From assembly GCA_963795385.1 (NCBI GenBank), contig CAWCHK010000010.1, positions 1-64,000 of the forward strand: a stretch of DNA of 64,000 nt. Reading direction: 5' to 3'. The notes below the pieces were generated by a model that worked only from the letters and a program-made list of their open reading frames with translations, was not told the DNA's origin and ran no database searches. A program made the position numbers and the translations under genes. The first letter of the stretch is position 1. Every line of letters begins with the position of its first letter. The stretch is from CAVURS01 sp963795385. GTDB lineage: Bacteria > Actinomycetota > Actinomycetes > Actinomycetales > CAVURS01. Shown piece after piece: positions 25,046 through 33,838 of the stretch.

Positions 25046-25075
25046 AGAATGGCTAACGAGGTTAGCCATTGTCAA
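25046..25075 (-). promoter_or_regulatory. Promoter of the nitroreductase-tetR operon
   Basis: On the minus strand a consensus TTGACA (-35) occupies 25075-25070 and a weaker CATTCT (-10) occupies 25051-25046, with an 18-bp spacer. The distal operator fills the spacer, which would block polymerase binding when the repressor is bound. Confidence 0.65.
25051..25067. promoter_or_regulatory. TetR operator, distal copy
   Basis: GGCTAAC-GAG-GTTAGCC is a second 17-bp perfect palindrome located between the -35 and -10 elements of the nitroreductase-tetR promoter. Paired sites on one promoter suggest cooperative binding of two dimers. Confidence 0.8.
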
Positions 25076-25090
25076 GCCCGGACCGGCGTT

Positions 25091-25120
25091 TTGACCCTCT
25101 GACCTGGCCGCCGGTACTCT
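25091..25120 (+). promoter_or_regulatory. Promoter of rplM-rpsI
   Basis: TTGACC (25091-25096) and TACTCT (25115-25120) are separated by 18 bp, a good match to a principal-sigma promoter. Transcription would begin near 25127, leaving a leader of about 75 bases before rplM. Confidence 0.65.
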
Positions 25121-25203
25121 CAGAGGTCGCCGCGTGTGCTCGTTCCGGAGCACCTCTCGCGGATGCAGCTCGATCCGACGGACCCAACTCGCGAACGAAG
25201 GCT

Positions 25204-25653
25204 ATGACCGTGCGTACGTACACCCCCAAGGCCGGCGACGTGCAGCGCCAGTGGCTCGTCATCGACGCTACCGACGTGGTGCTCGGCCGGCTGGCCAGCC
25301 AGGTGGCGGTGCTGCTGCGCGGCAAGCACAAGGCGACCTTCGCCCCGCACGTCGACACCGGCGACTTCGTCGTGATCGTCAACGCCGACAAGGTCGCCCT
25401 CACCGGCGCCAAGCTCGAGCAGAAGCGCGCCTACCGTCACTCGGGCTACCCGGGCGGCCTCAAGTCGCGCACGTACGCGGAGATGCTGGACAAGCACCCG
25501 GCCAAGGCGGTCGAGAAGGCCGTGCGCGGCATGCTGCCGAAGAACTCCATCGGCCGGGCCCAGCTCGGCAAGCTCAAGGTCTACGCCGGCCCGGAGCACC
25601 CGCACCAGGCCCAGCAGCCGCAGCCGTTCGAGATCACCCAGGTCGCCCAGTAG
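25204..25653 (+). CDS. rplM: 50S ribosomal protein L13
   Basis: The 149-residue L13 contains QWLVIDATDVVLGRLASQVA, LLRGKHKATFAPHVDTGDFV, YRHSGYPGGLKSRTYAEML and the terminal PHQAQQPQPFEI. L13 is an early-assembly large-subunit protein. ATG 25204 gives MTVRTYTPKAGD; GTG 25210 would give the very common MRTYTPKAGD start at 147 residues and has better spacing from AAGG, so the start is uncertain by two codons. It forms the standard pair with rpsI. Confidence 0.97.
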   Translation: MTVRTYTPKAGDVQRQWLVIDATDVVLGRLASQVAVLLRGKHKATFAPHVDTGDFVVIVNADKVALTGAKLEQKRAYRHSGYPGGLKSRTYAEMLDKHPAKAVEKAVRGMLPKNSIGRAQLGKLKVYAGPEHPHQAQQPQPFEITQVAQ

Positions 25654-25747
25654 TCGCACGCCCGCGGCGCACGCACCCCAGCGACGCCCCGGCCCTCGCC
25701 AGCACGCATCTGAGAAGCATCTGAGAAGCAGGACATAGGAGTAACGA

Positions 25748-26272
25748 GTGGCCCAGCCCACCAGCACGATCGAGTCGCCCACCGGCGATGTCGCCGACGA
25801 CGCGTTCGACGGCGAGGCTGCCCCGAGCAGCTACACCAGCGAGTCGACCGAGGCCGCGGCTCCGGTCCGCCGGCCCAGCGCCACGGCGCCCGGCGCCGCC
25901 ACCGGCCGCCGCAAGGAGGCCATCGCCCGGGTCCGCATCGTGCCCGGCACCGGCCGCTGGACGATCAACGGGCGCGACCTCGAGTCCTACTTCCCGAACA
26001 AGGTGCACCAGCAGGCGGTCAACGAGCCGTTCAAGGTGCTCGAGCTCGACGGCGCGTACGACGTCCTCGCCCGCGTGCACGGCGGCGGCGCCTCCGGCCA
26101 GGCCGGTGCGCTGCGCCTCGGCATCGCCCGGGCGCTGAACGGCGTCGACGAGGAGGCCAACCGCCCCTCGCTCAAGCGGGCCGGCTTCCTCACCCGCGAC
26201 GCGCGGATCAAGGAGCGCAAGAAGGCCGGCCTGAAGAAGGCCCGCAAGGCCCCGCAGTACTCCAAGCGCTGA
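25748..26272 (+). CDS. rpsI: 30S ribosomal protein S9
   Basis: The 174-residue S9 has the usual core (TGRRKEAIARVRIVPGTGRW, VLARVHGGGASGQAGALRLG) and the tRNA-contacting basic tail ending PQYSKR. About 50 residues of Ser/Thr/Ala-rich, acidic sequence precede the core, a common actinobacterial extension. Translation starts at GTG with TAGGAG nine bases upstream. S9 reaches the P-site tRNA with its C-terminus. Confidence 0.98.
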   Translation: MAQPTSTIESPTGDVADDAFDGEAAPSSYTSESTEAAAPVRRPSATAPGAATGRRKEAIARVRIVPGTGRWTINGRDLESYFPNKVHQQAVNEPFKVLELDGAYDVLARVHGGGASGQAGALRLGIARALNGVDEEANRPSLKRAGFLTRDARIKERKKAGLKKARKAPQYSKR

Positions 26273-26283
26273 CCTCGACGGTC

Positions 26284-26311
26284 ACCGGCCGGCCAGGGTG
26301 GCCCGGCCGGT
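26284..26311 (+). terminator. GC hairpin between rpsI and glmM
   Basis: ACCGGCCGGCC (26284-26294) pairs with GGCCCGGCCGGT (26300-26311) with a single bulged C and an AGGGT loop. It lies 12 bases after rpsI and could terminate or attenuate transcription before glmM. Confidence 0.5.
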
Positions 26312-26343
26312 CGTCGGCTCGGCTCGTGGGTTCGGAGGCACCT

Positions 26344-27690
26344 GTGGCAAGCATTTTCGGCACCGACGGCGTGCGTGGCCTGGCCAACGCCGACGTGACG
26401 GCGGAGCTGGCGCTCGACCTGTCGGTCGCCGCCGCGCACGTCCTCGCCGACGTGGGCGCCTTCGCCGGCCACCGGCCGACGGCCGTCGTCGGCCGCGACC
26501 CGCGGGCCTCCGGTGAGTTCCTCTCGGCGGCCGTGGTCGCCGGTCTGGCCAGTGCGGGCGTCGACGTCCTGGACGCCGGTGTCCTGCCGACGCCGGCCAT
26601 CGCCTTCCTCACCGCCGACTCCGGGGCCGACCTCGGCGTGATGCTCTCGGCGTCGCACAACCCCATGCCGGACAACGGCATCAAGTTCTTCTCGCGCGGC
26701 GGCACCAAGCTGCCGGACGAGCTCGAGGACGCGATCGAGCGCCGGATGCGGGAGACCTGGCAGCGCCCCACGGGGGCCGCCGTCGGGCGCGTGCGGCCCT
26801 TCGCGGGAGCCGCCGAGTCCTACGTCGCGCACCTGCTCTCCGTCGTGCCGCACCGGCTGGACGGGCTCAAGGTCGTCGTCGACTGCGCGAACGGTGCGGC
26901 CAGCGAGGTGTCGCCGGCCGCGTTGCGGGCCGCGGGCGCCGAGGTCGTCGTGATCGGTGCGGAGCCGGACGGACTCAACATCAACGAGGGCTGCGGATCC
27001 ACCCACCTGGAGTCGCTGCGGGCCGCCGTCGTCGAGCACGCCGCGGACGCCGGCATCGCGCACGACGGCGACGCCGACCGCTGCCTGGCGGTCGACGCGA
27101 CGGGTGAGGTCGTGGACGGCGACCAGATCATGGCGATCCTCGCGCTGGCCCTGCGCGACCGCGGGCGGCTCGCCCACGACACCCTCGTGGCCACCGTCAT
27201 GAGCAACCTCGGGCTGCTGTTGGCGATGGAGGCCGAGCGGATCACGGTGCGGCAGACCGCAGTCGGCGACCGCTACGTCCTGGAGGAGATGCGGGCCGGC
27301 GGCTTCAACCTCGGCGGCGAGCAGTCCGGCCATGTCGTCCTCGCCGACCATGCCTCGACCGGCGACGGCGTCCTCTCCGGCCTGATGCTCCTGTCCCGGA
27401 TGGCCGAGACCGGTCGCTCGCTGGCCGACCTGGCGTCGGTCGTCGAGCGGCTGCCCCAGGTGCTGGTCAACGTCGCCGATGTCGACAAGGCCCGGGCCGA
27501 CGACGACGAGACCGTCGCCGCGGCCGTGGCCGACGCGAAGGTCGAGCTCGGTGGCCGCGGCCGGGTGCTGCTGCGCCCGTCCGGCACCGAGGCCCTCGTC
27601 CGCGTCATGGTCGAGGCGAGGGACCCGGCCCAGGCCCAGGCCGTGGCCGACCGGCTGGCTCTCGTAGTCCGCGAGCGCCTGTCGTTGTGA
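26344..27690 (+). CDS. glmM: Phosphoglucosamine mutase
   Basis: GlmM converts glucosamine-6-phosphate to glucosamine-1-phosphate for peptidoglycan precursor synthesis. The 448-residue protein starts at GTG five bases after GGAGG. It has MASIFGTDGVRGLAN, the phosphoserine active site in LSASHNPMPDNGIKFF (Ser104), the metal loop AHDGDADRCL, the sugar-binding GGEQSGH and the phosphate-binding RPSGTEALVRVM. glmS, which supplies its substrate, lies about 4 kb downstream. Confidence 0.97.
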   Translation: MASIFGTDGVRGLANADVTAELALDLSVAAAHVLADVGAFAGHRPTAVVGRDPRASGEFLSAAVVAGLASAGVDVLDAGVLPTPAIAFLTADSGADLGVMLSASHNPMPDNGIKFFSRGGTKLPDELEDAIERRMRETWQRPTGAAVGRVRPFAGAAESYVAHLLSVVPHRLDGLKVVVDCANGAASEVSPAALRAAGAEVVVIGAEPDGLNINEGCGSTHLESLRAAVVEHAADAGIAHDGDADRCLAVDATGEVVDGDQIMAILALALRDRGRLAHDTLVATVMSNLGLLLAMEAERITVRQTAVGDRYVLEEMRAGGFNLGGEQSGHVVLADHASTGDGVLSGLMLLSRMAETGRSLADLASVVERLPQVLVNVADVDKARADDDETVAAAVADAKVELGGRGRVLLRPSGTEALVRVMVEARDPAQAQAVADRLALVVRERLSL

Positions 27691-28169
27691 GGTCCTCGCG
27701 GCGCTCTCGCGGGCCTGCCGCCGGCGTCGTCGTGGTCGTCCTGGTCGTCCTGCTCCTGCTGATCGGGCGCGCACTCACCCACGGCTCGGGCTCGTCCGGT
27801 ACCTCGTCCGGTACGCCGGGTGCCGCGGCGCCCGCGTCCTCTGCCTCGCGCTCGTCGACGGGCGGCGCCGGCGGGCCGGACTGCCCGCTGGGCGGCCTGC
27901 CGGCCCAGGCCCAGGCCACCGTGCAGGAGGTCTACGCCGGCGGGCCCTTCCCCTACCGCCAGGACGGCGTCGTCTTCGACAACCGGGAGCGCCGGCTGCC
28001 CCAGGAGCCGCACGGCTACTACCACGAGTACACCGTCCCGACGCCGGGCTCCGCGGACCGTGGGGCCCGCCGGGTGATCGCCGGTGGAGGCACCCGGACG
28101 GCGCCCGAGGTCTTCTACTACACCGCGAACCACTACGCGTCGTTCTGCCTGGTCAGCTCCCTGGACTGA
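27687..28169 (+). CDS. Guanyl-specific ribonuclease, RNase Sa-like, membrane-anchored
   Basis: The 160-residue protein has one N-terminal hydrophobic segment (residues 11-27), a Ser/Gly/Thr-rich linker, and a C-terminal domain that follows Streptomyces RNase Sa closely (DGVVFDNRE, GYYHEYTVPTPG, YYTANHYASF). Catalytic counterparts are Glu114, Arg129 and His149. It should cleave RNA after guanosine outside the membrane. Cys66 matches the first disulphide Cys of RNase Sa, and Cys154 may be its partner though shifted. The GTG overlaps the glmM stop by four bases. No barstar-type inhibitor gene is next to it or elsewhere in the window. Confidence 0.88.
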   Translation: MRSSRRSRGPAAGVVVVVLVVLLLLIGRALTHGSGSSGTSSGTPGAAAPASSASRSSTGGAGGPDCPLGGLPAQAQATVQEVYAGGPFPYRQDGVVFDNRERRLPQEPHGYYHEYTVPTPGSADRGARRVIAGGGTRTAPEVFYYTANHYASFCLVSSLD

Positions 28170-29367
28170 TCCGCGGCGACGGCCGCCGGAGCAGCGGCAC
28201 GAGCAGCACCAGAGCGACTGCCTGGACGGCCACCACGAACGCGGTGGCGGCTCCCGCGCCGTGGTCGTAGAGCGCGCCGATGACGACGGCGCCGGCCAGC
28301 CAGGCGAGGCCGTAGACCGCTGTGAACGTCCCGTAGCCACCGCCGCGCCGGTGGGCCGGGACGAGGTCGGCGACGGCCGCGCGCAGGGTCGACTCATGGA
28401 TCCCCATCGCGGCCCCCCACACGACGGCCCCGATGACGACGGCAGTGCGGGAGCCTGAGAACGACAGCGCCGGTACGCCGGCCGCGAGCGGCGGCAGCAC
28501 CATGAGGCCGCGCAGCCCGATCCGGTCGTAGACCCGGCCGAACCCCACGGCCGCCACCGCCGCTGCGCCCATGGCGGCGGCGTAGAGGACCGGCACCAGG
28601 CTCGGGGAGAGCAGGTGGCGATGGCTGACGTGGAAGGCCAGCACCGCCCAGGTGGAGAAGCCGAACATCGTCAGGGCCGAGAACGCGGCGTAGAGCCAGA
28701 ATGCTTGCGGTAGATGGGTTTCCAGTCGAAGCCGCTTCGTCTCCGACACCGTGGCGGAGGGCTCGAAGTCCTCCGGGTGGGGGGCCAGGTGACGGAGCCG
28801 GAGCAGGACGAGGAGCGCGACCAGGCCCGGTACGGCCAGGAGGGCGAACGCCCTGCGGTAGCCCAGCCCGAGGGCGAGGCCGCCACCGAGCAGCAACGGC
28901 CCGGCCATCGCGCCGGTCTGGTCCAGGGCCTCGTGCAGCCCGAACGCGTAGCCGCGACCCATGCGGGCCGATGCGTGGGCCAGCATGCTGTCGCGCGCCG
29001 GAGTCCGGACGGCCTTGCCGGCACGCTCGCCGTTGTAGAGCAGGGCCGCCCCCAGGACACCGCCCGAGAGGCCGATGAGCGGGACGCAGAGCGCGGTCAT
29101 GGCATAGCCGGCGACTGTCTGTGGCCACGGCCGCCCCGTACGGTCGGCGAAGCGGCCGGTGAACAGCCGCAGGACCAGCGCCGCGGCCTCGCCGAGGCCA
29201 GTGATGAGACCGATCACTGCCGCCGACGCTCCGAGGCTGCCGAGGTAGGGCCCGATGATCGACCGCGCACCCTCGTAGACGACGTCGGCGAGCCCGGACA
29301 CGACCCCGAACCGCACGATGAAGCGGAGGGGTGTGACCCGGTTGCGCTGCACCGGCGTCCCGCTCAC
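28153..29367 (-). CDS. MFS transporter
   Basis: The 404-residue integral membrane protein has about 12 hydrophobic segments and the MFS loop motif GRFADRTGRPWP between helices 2 and 3, with a related GRVYDRIGLRG in the second half. It resembles actinobacterial drug-efflux-like permeases; the substrate cannot be predicted. It is convergent with the RNase gene and their 3' ends overlap by 17 bases. Confidence 0.88.
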   Translation of the reverse strand: MSGTPVQRNRVTPLRFIVRFGVVSGLADVVYEGARSIIGPYLGSLGASAAVIGLITGLGEAAALVLRLFTGRFADRTGRPWPQTVAGYAMTALCVPLIGLSGGVLGAALLYNGERAGKAVRTPARDSMLAHASARMGRGYAFGLHEALDQTGAMAGPLLLGGGLALGLGYRRAFALLAVPGLVALLVLLRLRHLAPHPEDFEPSATVSETKRLRLETHLPQAFWLYAAFSALTMFGFSTWAVLAFHVSHRHLLSPSLVPVLYAAAMGAAAVAAVGFGRVYDRIGLRGLMVLPPLAAGVPALSFSGSRTAVVIGAVVWGAAMGIHESTLRAAVADLVPAHRRGGGYGTFTAVYGLAWLAGAVVIGALYDHGAGAATAFVVAVQAVALVLLVPLLRRPSPRISPGS

Positions 29368-29459
29368 GCCGCGGACTCCGTCGGCCGGCCCGTCCTCACG
29401 GGGTCATCCTGCCGCGAAATCTCGTTGCGCCGTCGACCCCGGGCTGCGACGGTCGCCCC

Positions 29460-30527
29460 GTGAGCGGATCACGCTTCGAGGCGGCGGGTGGGCGGCTGAC
29501 CGTCGTCGACGCCCTGGACCCGGGGCAGCACGACCGACTGCGCGAGTGGGTCGGGGTGATCGCGGCGGTCGAGCGGGCCGAGTTCGGCGACCTCGAGGCG
29601 GCGTGGACCTTCGACGACACGCTGGCCGCCGCCGCCAACCAGCAGGACCACCGCACGACCGCGCTGGCTGCAGTGCTCGCGGGCCGGGTGGTCGGGGCGG
29701 CCGAGGTCCGAATGCACCTGCGGGACAACACCCACCGGCTCGACGTCTCCCTCATGGTGCATCCCGACTCGCGCCGGCTCGGCGTGGGGTCGGCGCTGCT
29801 GACCGAGGTCGAGCGGATGGCCCGTGCCGCGGGCCGGACCGTCGTCGGCGGCGAGTCCCAGGCAGCGACCTCGGCCACGGGGGAGGCGCTCCCGTCCCAG
29901 GAGCGGACGTCCGCCTTCGCCGCCCGGCACGGGTACTCGGCCGCCAACGTCGAGCTGCGCAGCGTCCTGGACGTGGACGGGTCACCGCTGCTGGCCCGGC
30001 TGGCGGGGCTGGACCGCGAGGTCGCGCAGCACGCGACGGGCTACGTCGTGGAGACCGTCGTCGGCGAGCTGCCCGGCTCGTGGCTGGCCGACCAGGCCGA
30101 CCTGGAGCGGACGTTGAGCATCGACATCCCGATGGGTGAGGTCGTCGTCGAGCCCGAGGTCTGGGACGCCGAGCGGGCGGGTCGCGCCGTCGCCTTCGAC
30201 CTGGCGACCGGCCGGCTGCGGGTCCAGTCCGTCGCGCGGTACCTCGGGACCGGCCGGATCGTCGCGTACACGGTGCTGCTCGGGCCGAGCGCGGGCTCGA
30301 CCACGGCCTTCCAGGAGGGGACGCTGGTCGCGCGTGGCCACCGGGGCCATCGCCTCGGCCTGGCGGTCAAGCTCGCCTGCCTGCGCCGGCTGCTCGCCGA
30401 GCGCCCCGACGTCCGCCGGGTGTCGACCTGGAACGCCGAGGACAACGCCGCGATGCTGCGGGTCAACCGGGCCCTGGGCTATCAGCTGGTGGGCCGGATG
30501 ACCGAGTGGCAGCGGTCGTTGCCGTGA
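29460..30527 (+). CDS. GNAT family N-acetyltransferase (tandem domains)
   Basis: The 355-residue protein has two GNAT folds. The first has LDVSLMVHPDSRRLGVGSALL and the second has GTLVARGHRGHRLGLAVKLA, both matching the acetyl-CoA pyrophosphate-binding loop, then TWNAEDNAAMLRVNRALGYQ. Similar tandem proteins occur widely in actinobacteria, some as mycothiol-synthase-like enzymes, but the substrate here is unknown. It starts at GTG and diverges from the MFS gene. Confidence 0.85.
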   Translation: MSGSRFEAAGGRLTVVDALDPGQHDRLREWVGVIAAVERAEFGDLEAAWTFDDTLAAAANQQDHRTTALAAVLAGRVVGAAEVRMHLRDNTHRLDVSLMVHPDSRRLGVGSALLTEVERMARAAGRTVVGGESQAATSATGEALPSQERTSAFAARHGYSAANVELRSVLDVDGSPLLARLAGLDREVAQHATGYVVETVVGELPGSWLADQADLERTLSIDIPMGEVVVEPEVWDAERAGRAVAFDLATGRLRVQSVARYLGTGRIVAYTVLLGPSAGSTTAFQEGTLVARGHRGHRLGLAVKLACLRRLLAERPDVRRVSTWNAEDNAAMLRVNRALGYQLVGRMTEWQRSLP

Positions 30528-30554
30528 CCGGTCACGATCCGCGGCGGTGGGCGG

Positions 30555-31511
30555 TCAGAGCTTGCGCAGCCGGATCCGGGTCACGGCGTGGTCAGGGCCC
30601 TTGGCCAGGATCAGGGAGGCCCGGCTGCGGGTCGGCCGGACGTTCTCGACCAGGTTGACCTCGTTGATCGAGCGCCAGATGTCCTCCGCCGTCCGGGCCG
30701 CCTCGTCGTCGCTGAGCGCGGCGTACCGGTGGAAGTAGGAGCCCGGGTCGGCGAAGGCCGTCTCGCGCAGGCGCAGGAACCGTGCGACGTACCAGCTGCG
30801 CACGTCCTCCGTCCGGGCGTCGACGTAGATCGAGAAGTCGAAGAAGTCGCTGACCGCCAGGCTGTTGCGCCCCTCGGCCCGGGTCGAGGGCGGTTGCAGG
30901 ACGTTGAGCCCCTCGACGATGAGGACGTCAGGGCGCTCGATGACGACCTGCTCGCCCGGCACGATGTCGTAGGTCAGGTGGGAGTAGACCGGCGCGCCCA
31001 CCTGGGCGGTCCCGGACTTGATCGCGGCCACGAACCGCAACAGGCTGCGCCGGTCGTACGACTCGGGAAAGCCCTTGCGCTGCAACAGTCCTCGGCGTTC
31101 GAGCTCGGCGTTCGGCCAGAGGAAGCCATCGGTCGTGACCAGCTCCACCCGCGGGGTGTCCGGCCAGCGGGAGAGCAGCTCGCGCAGGATCCGCGACGTC
31201 GTCGACTTGCCGACCGCGACCGACCCGCCGATGCCGATGACGAACGGCGTGCGCTCGGGCTGCTCGCCGAGGAACTGCGAGGTCACCTGGTGCAGCGAGG
31301 CCGTCTCGCGGATGTAGAGGTTGAGCAGCCGCGAGAGGGGCAGGTAGACCTCCTCGACCTCCCTCAGGTCGATCCGCTCGCCCAGCCCGCTGAGCCGGGT
31401 CAGGTCGGCCTCGGTGAGCGTGAGGGGGGTGTGGTCGCGCAACCGTGCCCACGCCGCCCGGTCCAGCTCGACGTACGGCGATGGGAGGCTCGCTGCGCTG
31501 CCGACGGCCAC
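30555..31511 (-). CDS. coaA: Type I pantothenate kinase
   Basis: CoaA phosphorylates pantothenate in the first step of coenzyme A synthesis. The 318-residue protein has the P-loop GSVAVGKST (96-104), TTDGFLWPNAELERRGLLQR, GFPESYDRRSLLRF and YSHLTYDIVPGE, all typical. The start is GTG. It diverges from glmS with a 75-base gap. Confidence 0.96.
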   Translation of the reverse strand: MAVGSAASLPSPYVELDRAAWARLRDHTPLTLTEADLTRLSGLGERIDLREVEEVYLPLSRLLNLYIRETASLHQVTSQFLGEQPERTPFVIGIGGSVAVGKSTTSRILRELLSRWPDTPRVELVTTDGFLWPNAELERRGLLQRKGFPESYDRRSLLRFVAAIKSGTAQVGAPVYSHLTYDIVPGEQVVIERPDVLIVEGLNVLQPPSTRAEGRNSLAVSDFFDFSIYVDARTEDVRSWYVARFLRLRETAFADPGSYFHRYAALSDDEAARTAEDIWRSINEVNLVENVRPTRSRASLILAKGPDHAVTRIRLRKL

Positions 31512-31574
31512 GGGCGGTCATTCTGGCCCATCTGGGCCTCCGGTGCGTCGACGGGGAGCGCCAGCGCCGGCCGA

Positions 31575-31580
31575 TAGCCT
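31575..31580 (+). promoter_or_regulatory. -10 box of probable leaderless glmS
   Basis: TAGCCT is followed by six bases and the glmS ATG at 31587. No Shine-Dalgarno sequence is present in the gap. Confidence 0.6.
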
Positions 31581-31586
31581 GGCGGC

Positions 31587-33446
31587 ATGTGCGGAATCGT
31601 GGGCTACGCCGGGCCGAGCGACGACGGGGTGGCCCTGGACGTGGTCCTGGAGGGGCTGCGCCGGCTGGAGTACCGGGGCTACGACTCCGCGGGCGTGGCA
31701 CTGGTCACCTCCGACGGCCTCGCCACCGAGAAGCGGGCCGGCAAGCTGGTCAACCTGACCGACGCCCTCGAGGACGACGCGCTCCCGCCGAGCCGCACGG
31801 CCATCGGCCACACCCGGTGGGCCACCCACGGCGGCCCGACCGACGCCAACGCCCACCCGCACCGCGGCGGCAAGGACGGCCGGCTGGCCCTGATCCACAA
31901 CGGCATCATCGAGAACTACGCCAGCCTCAAGGCCGAGCTCGCGGCCGACGGCGTGGAGTTCGAGTCCGAGACCGACACCGAGGTCGCCGCGCACCTGGTC
32001 GCCCGCGCCTACGACCAGTCCGCCGACCTGGCCGAGGCGATGCGCCAGGTCTGCCGCCGGCTCGAGGGCGCCTTCACGCTGCTCGCCGTGCACGCCGACG
32101 CCCCGGGCGTGGTCGTCGGGGCTCGCCGCAACTCACCGCTCGTCGTCGGCGTCGGTGAGGGCGAGAACTTCCTCGGCTCCGACGTCGCGGCCTTCATCAG
32201 CCGCACCCGCGAGGCCGTGGAGCTCGGTCAGGACCAGGTCGTGGAGATCACCCCGGACGCGGTCGTCATCACCGACTTCGACGGCAATCCCGCGCAGGGC
32301 AAGGACTTTCACGTCGACTGGGACGCTGCCGCGGCTGAGAAGGGCGGCTACCCGTCGTTCATGGCCAAGGAGATCAACGAGCAGCCCCAGGCCGTCGCCG
32401 ACACCCTGCTCGGCCGCACGGACGCCGAGGGCCGCCTGGTCCTGGACGAGCTGCGGATCTCCGCCGAGGAGCTGCGCGAGGTCACCCGGATCGTCGTGAT
32501 CGCTTGCGGCACAGCGTCGTACGCCGGTTCAGTCGCGAAGTACGCCCTGGAGCACTGGTGCCGGATCCCGACCGAGGTCGCCCTGGCCCACGAGTTCCGC
32601 TACAGCGACCCGGTGCTCGACGCGCACACGCTCGTCGTCGCGATCTCGCAGTCCGGCGAGACGATGGACACCCTGATGGCCGTGCGCCACGCGCGCGAGC
32701 TGGGCGCCCGGGTGCTGGCCATCTGCAACACCCACGGCTCGTCGATCCCGCGCGAGTCCGACGCCGTGCTCTACACCCATGCGGGCCCCGAGATCGCCGT
32801 GGCGTCGACCAAGGCGTTCCTCGCCCAGATCACCGCGTGCTACCTCCTCGGGCTCTACCTCGCCTCGCTCCGCGGGGGCTCGTACGCAGACGACGCGGCC
32901 GCGGTGCTGCGCGACCTGCACGCGATGCCGGCCAAGATCCAGCTGGTGCTCGACGGCCTGGACCAGGTGCGCCGGATCGCGCACTGGATGGCCGACACCC
33001 GCTCGGTGCTCTTCCTGGGCCGGCACGTGGGCTACCCGGTCGCGCTCGAGGGTGCGCTGAAGCTCAAGGAGCTGGCCTACATCCACGCGGAGGGCTTCGC
33101 CGCGGGCGAGCTCAAGCACGGCCCGATCGCGCTGATCGAGCCGGGGCAGCCGGTGTTCGTCATCGTTCCGAGCCCCACGATCGAGCACGGGCTGCACGCC
33201 AAGATCGTCTCCAACATCCAGGAGATCCGGGCCCGAGGCGCCCGCACGCTGGTGATCGCCGAGGAGGGCGACACCGACGTCACGGCGTACGCCGATGTCG
33301 TCATCTACGTGCCGAAGTGCCCGCCGTTGCTGGCCCCGCTGCTGACGACGGTGCCGCTGCAGGTCTTCGCGTGCGAGCTGGCCACGGCCAAGGGCCTGGA
33401 CGTCGACCAGCCGCGGAACCTGGCCAAGTCGGTCACGGTCGAGTAG
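31587..33446 (+). CDS. glmS: Glutamine-fructose-6-phosphate aminotransferase (isomerizing)
   Basis: GlmS makes glucosamine-6-phosphate from fructose-6-phosphate and glutamine. The 619-residue protein has the N-terminal nucleophile Cys2 (MCGIVGYAG), the glutaminase motifs LEYRGYDSAGVAL and GHTRWATHGGPTDANAHPH, two SIS domains (IACGTASYAGSVAKYALEHW, FLGRHVGYPVALEGALKLKE) and the conserved end DQPRNLAKSVTVE. No glmS ribozyme-like leader is visible; the probable leaderless start excludes one. Confidence 0.97.
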   Translation: MCGIVGYAGPSDDGVALDVVLEGLRRLEYRGYDSAGVALVTSDGLATEKRAGKLVNLTDALEDDALPPSRTAIGHTRWATHGGPTDANAHPHRGGKDGRLALIHNGIIENYASLKAELAADGVEFESETDTEVAAHLVARAYDQSADLAEAMRQVCRRLEGAFTLLAVHADAPGVVVGARRNSPLVVGVGEGENFLGSDVAAFISRTREAVELGQDQVVEITPDAVVITDFDGNPAQGKDFHVDWDAAAAEKGGYPSFMAKEINEQPQAVADTLLGRTDAEGRLVLDELRISAEELREVTRIVVIACGTASYAGSVAKYALEHWCRIPTEVALAHEFRYSDPVLDAHTLVVAISQSGETMDTLMAVRHARELGARVLAICNTHGSSIPRESDAVLYTHAGPEIAVASTKAFLAQITACYLLGLYLASLRGGSYADDAAAVLRDLHAMPAKIQLVLDGLDQVRRIAHWMADTRSVLFLGRHVGYPVALEGALKLKELAYIHAEGFAAGELKHGPIALIEPGQPVFVIVPSPTIEHGLHAKIVSNIQEIRARGARTLVIAEEGDTDVTAYADVVIYVPKCPPLLAPLLTTVPLQVFACELATAKGLDVDQPRNLAKSVTVE

Positions 33447-33478
33447 CGCCGTGGCCGGCCGGAGATGATGATCGCCCG

Positions 33479-33838
33479 ATGATCGTCGGTGTGGGCATCG
33501 ACGTCGTCGACGTCGCGCGGTTCGAGCAGACCCTGCGCCGCACGCCGGCCCTGATGACGCGGCTGTTCACCGACGCCGAGCGGCACCTGCCGATCAACTC
33601 ACTGGCCGCCAGCTTCGCCGCCAAGGAGGCCCTGGCCAAGTCGCTCGGCGCCCCCGCCGGGCTGCACTGGACCGACGCGTGGGTCCGTCGCGACGAGGGC
33701 GGGCGCCCCCACCTGCACGTCCAGGGCACCGTGGCCGCCCGGGTCGAGGCGCTGGGGGTCGGCTCGTTGCACGTCTCGCTCTCGCACGACGCGGGCATCG
33801 CCTCGGCCGTCGTGATCGCCGAGGCCGGGCCGCGATGA
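33479..33838 (+). CDS. acpS: Holo-[acyl-carrier-protein] synthase
   Basis: AcpS transfers 4'-phosphopantetheine from CoA to acyl carrier protein. The 119-residue protein has the two signature regions MIVGVGIDVVDVARFEQTL and FAAKEALAKSLGAPAGLHW, with the metal-binding Asp and Glu. It begins 33 bases after glmS, and its end overlaps the next gene by four bases (ATGA). Confidence 0.95.
   Translation: MIVGVGIDVVDVARFEQTLRRTPALMTRLFTDAERHLPINSLAASFAAKEALAKSLGAPAGLHWTDAWVRRDEGGRPHLHVQGTVAARVEALGVGSLHVSLSHDAGIASAVVIAEAGPR

Noticed and set aside
31512..31586. glmS ribozyme ahead of glmS
   Set aside because: The gap is only 75 bases and the -10 box sits six bases before the ATG, leaving no room for a ribozyme leader.
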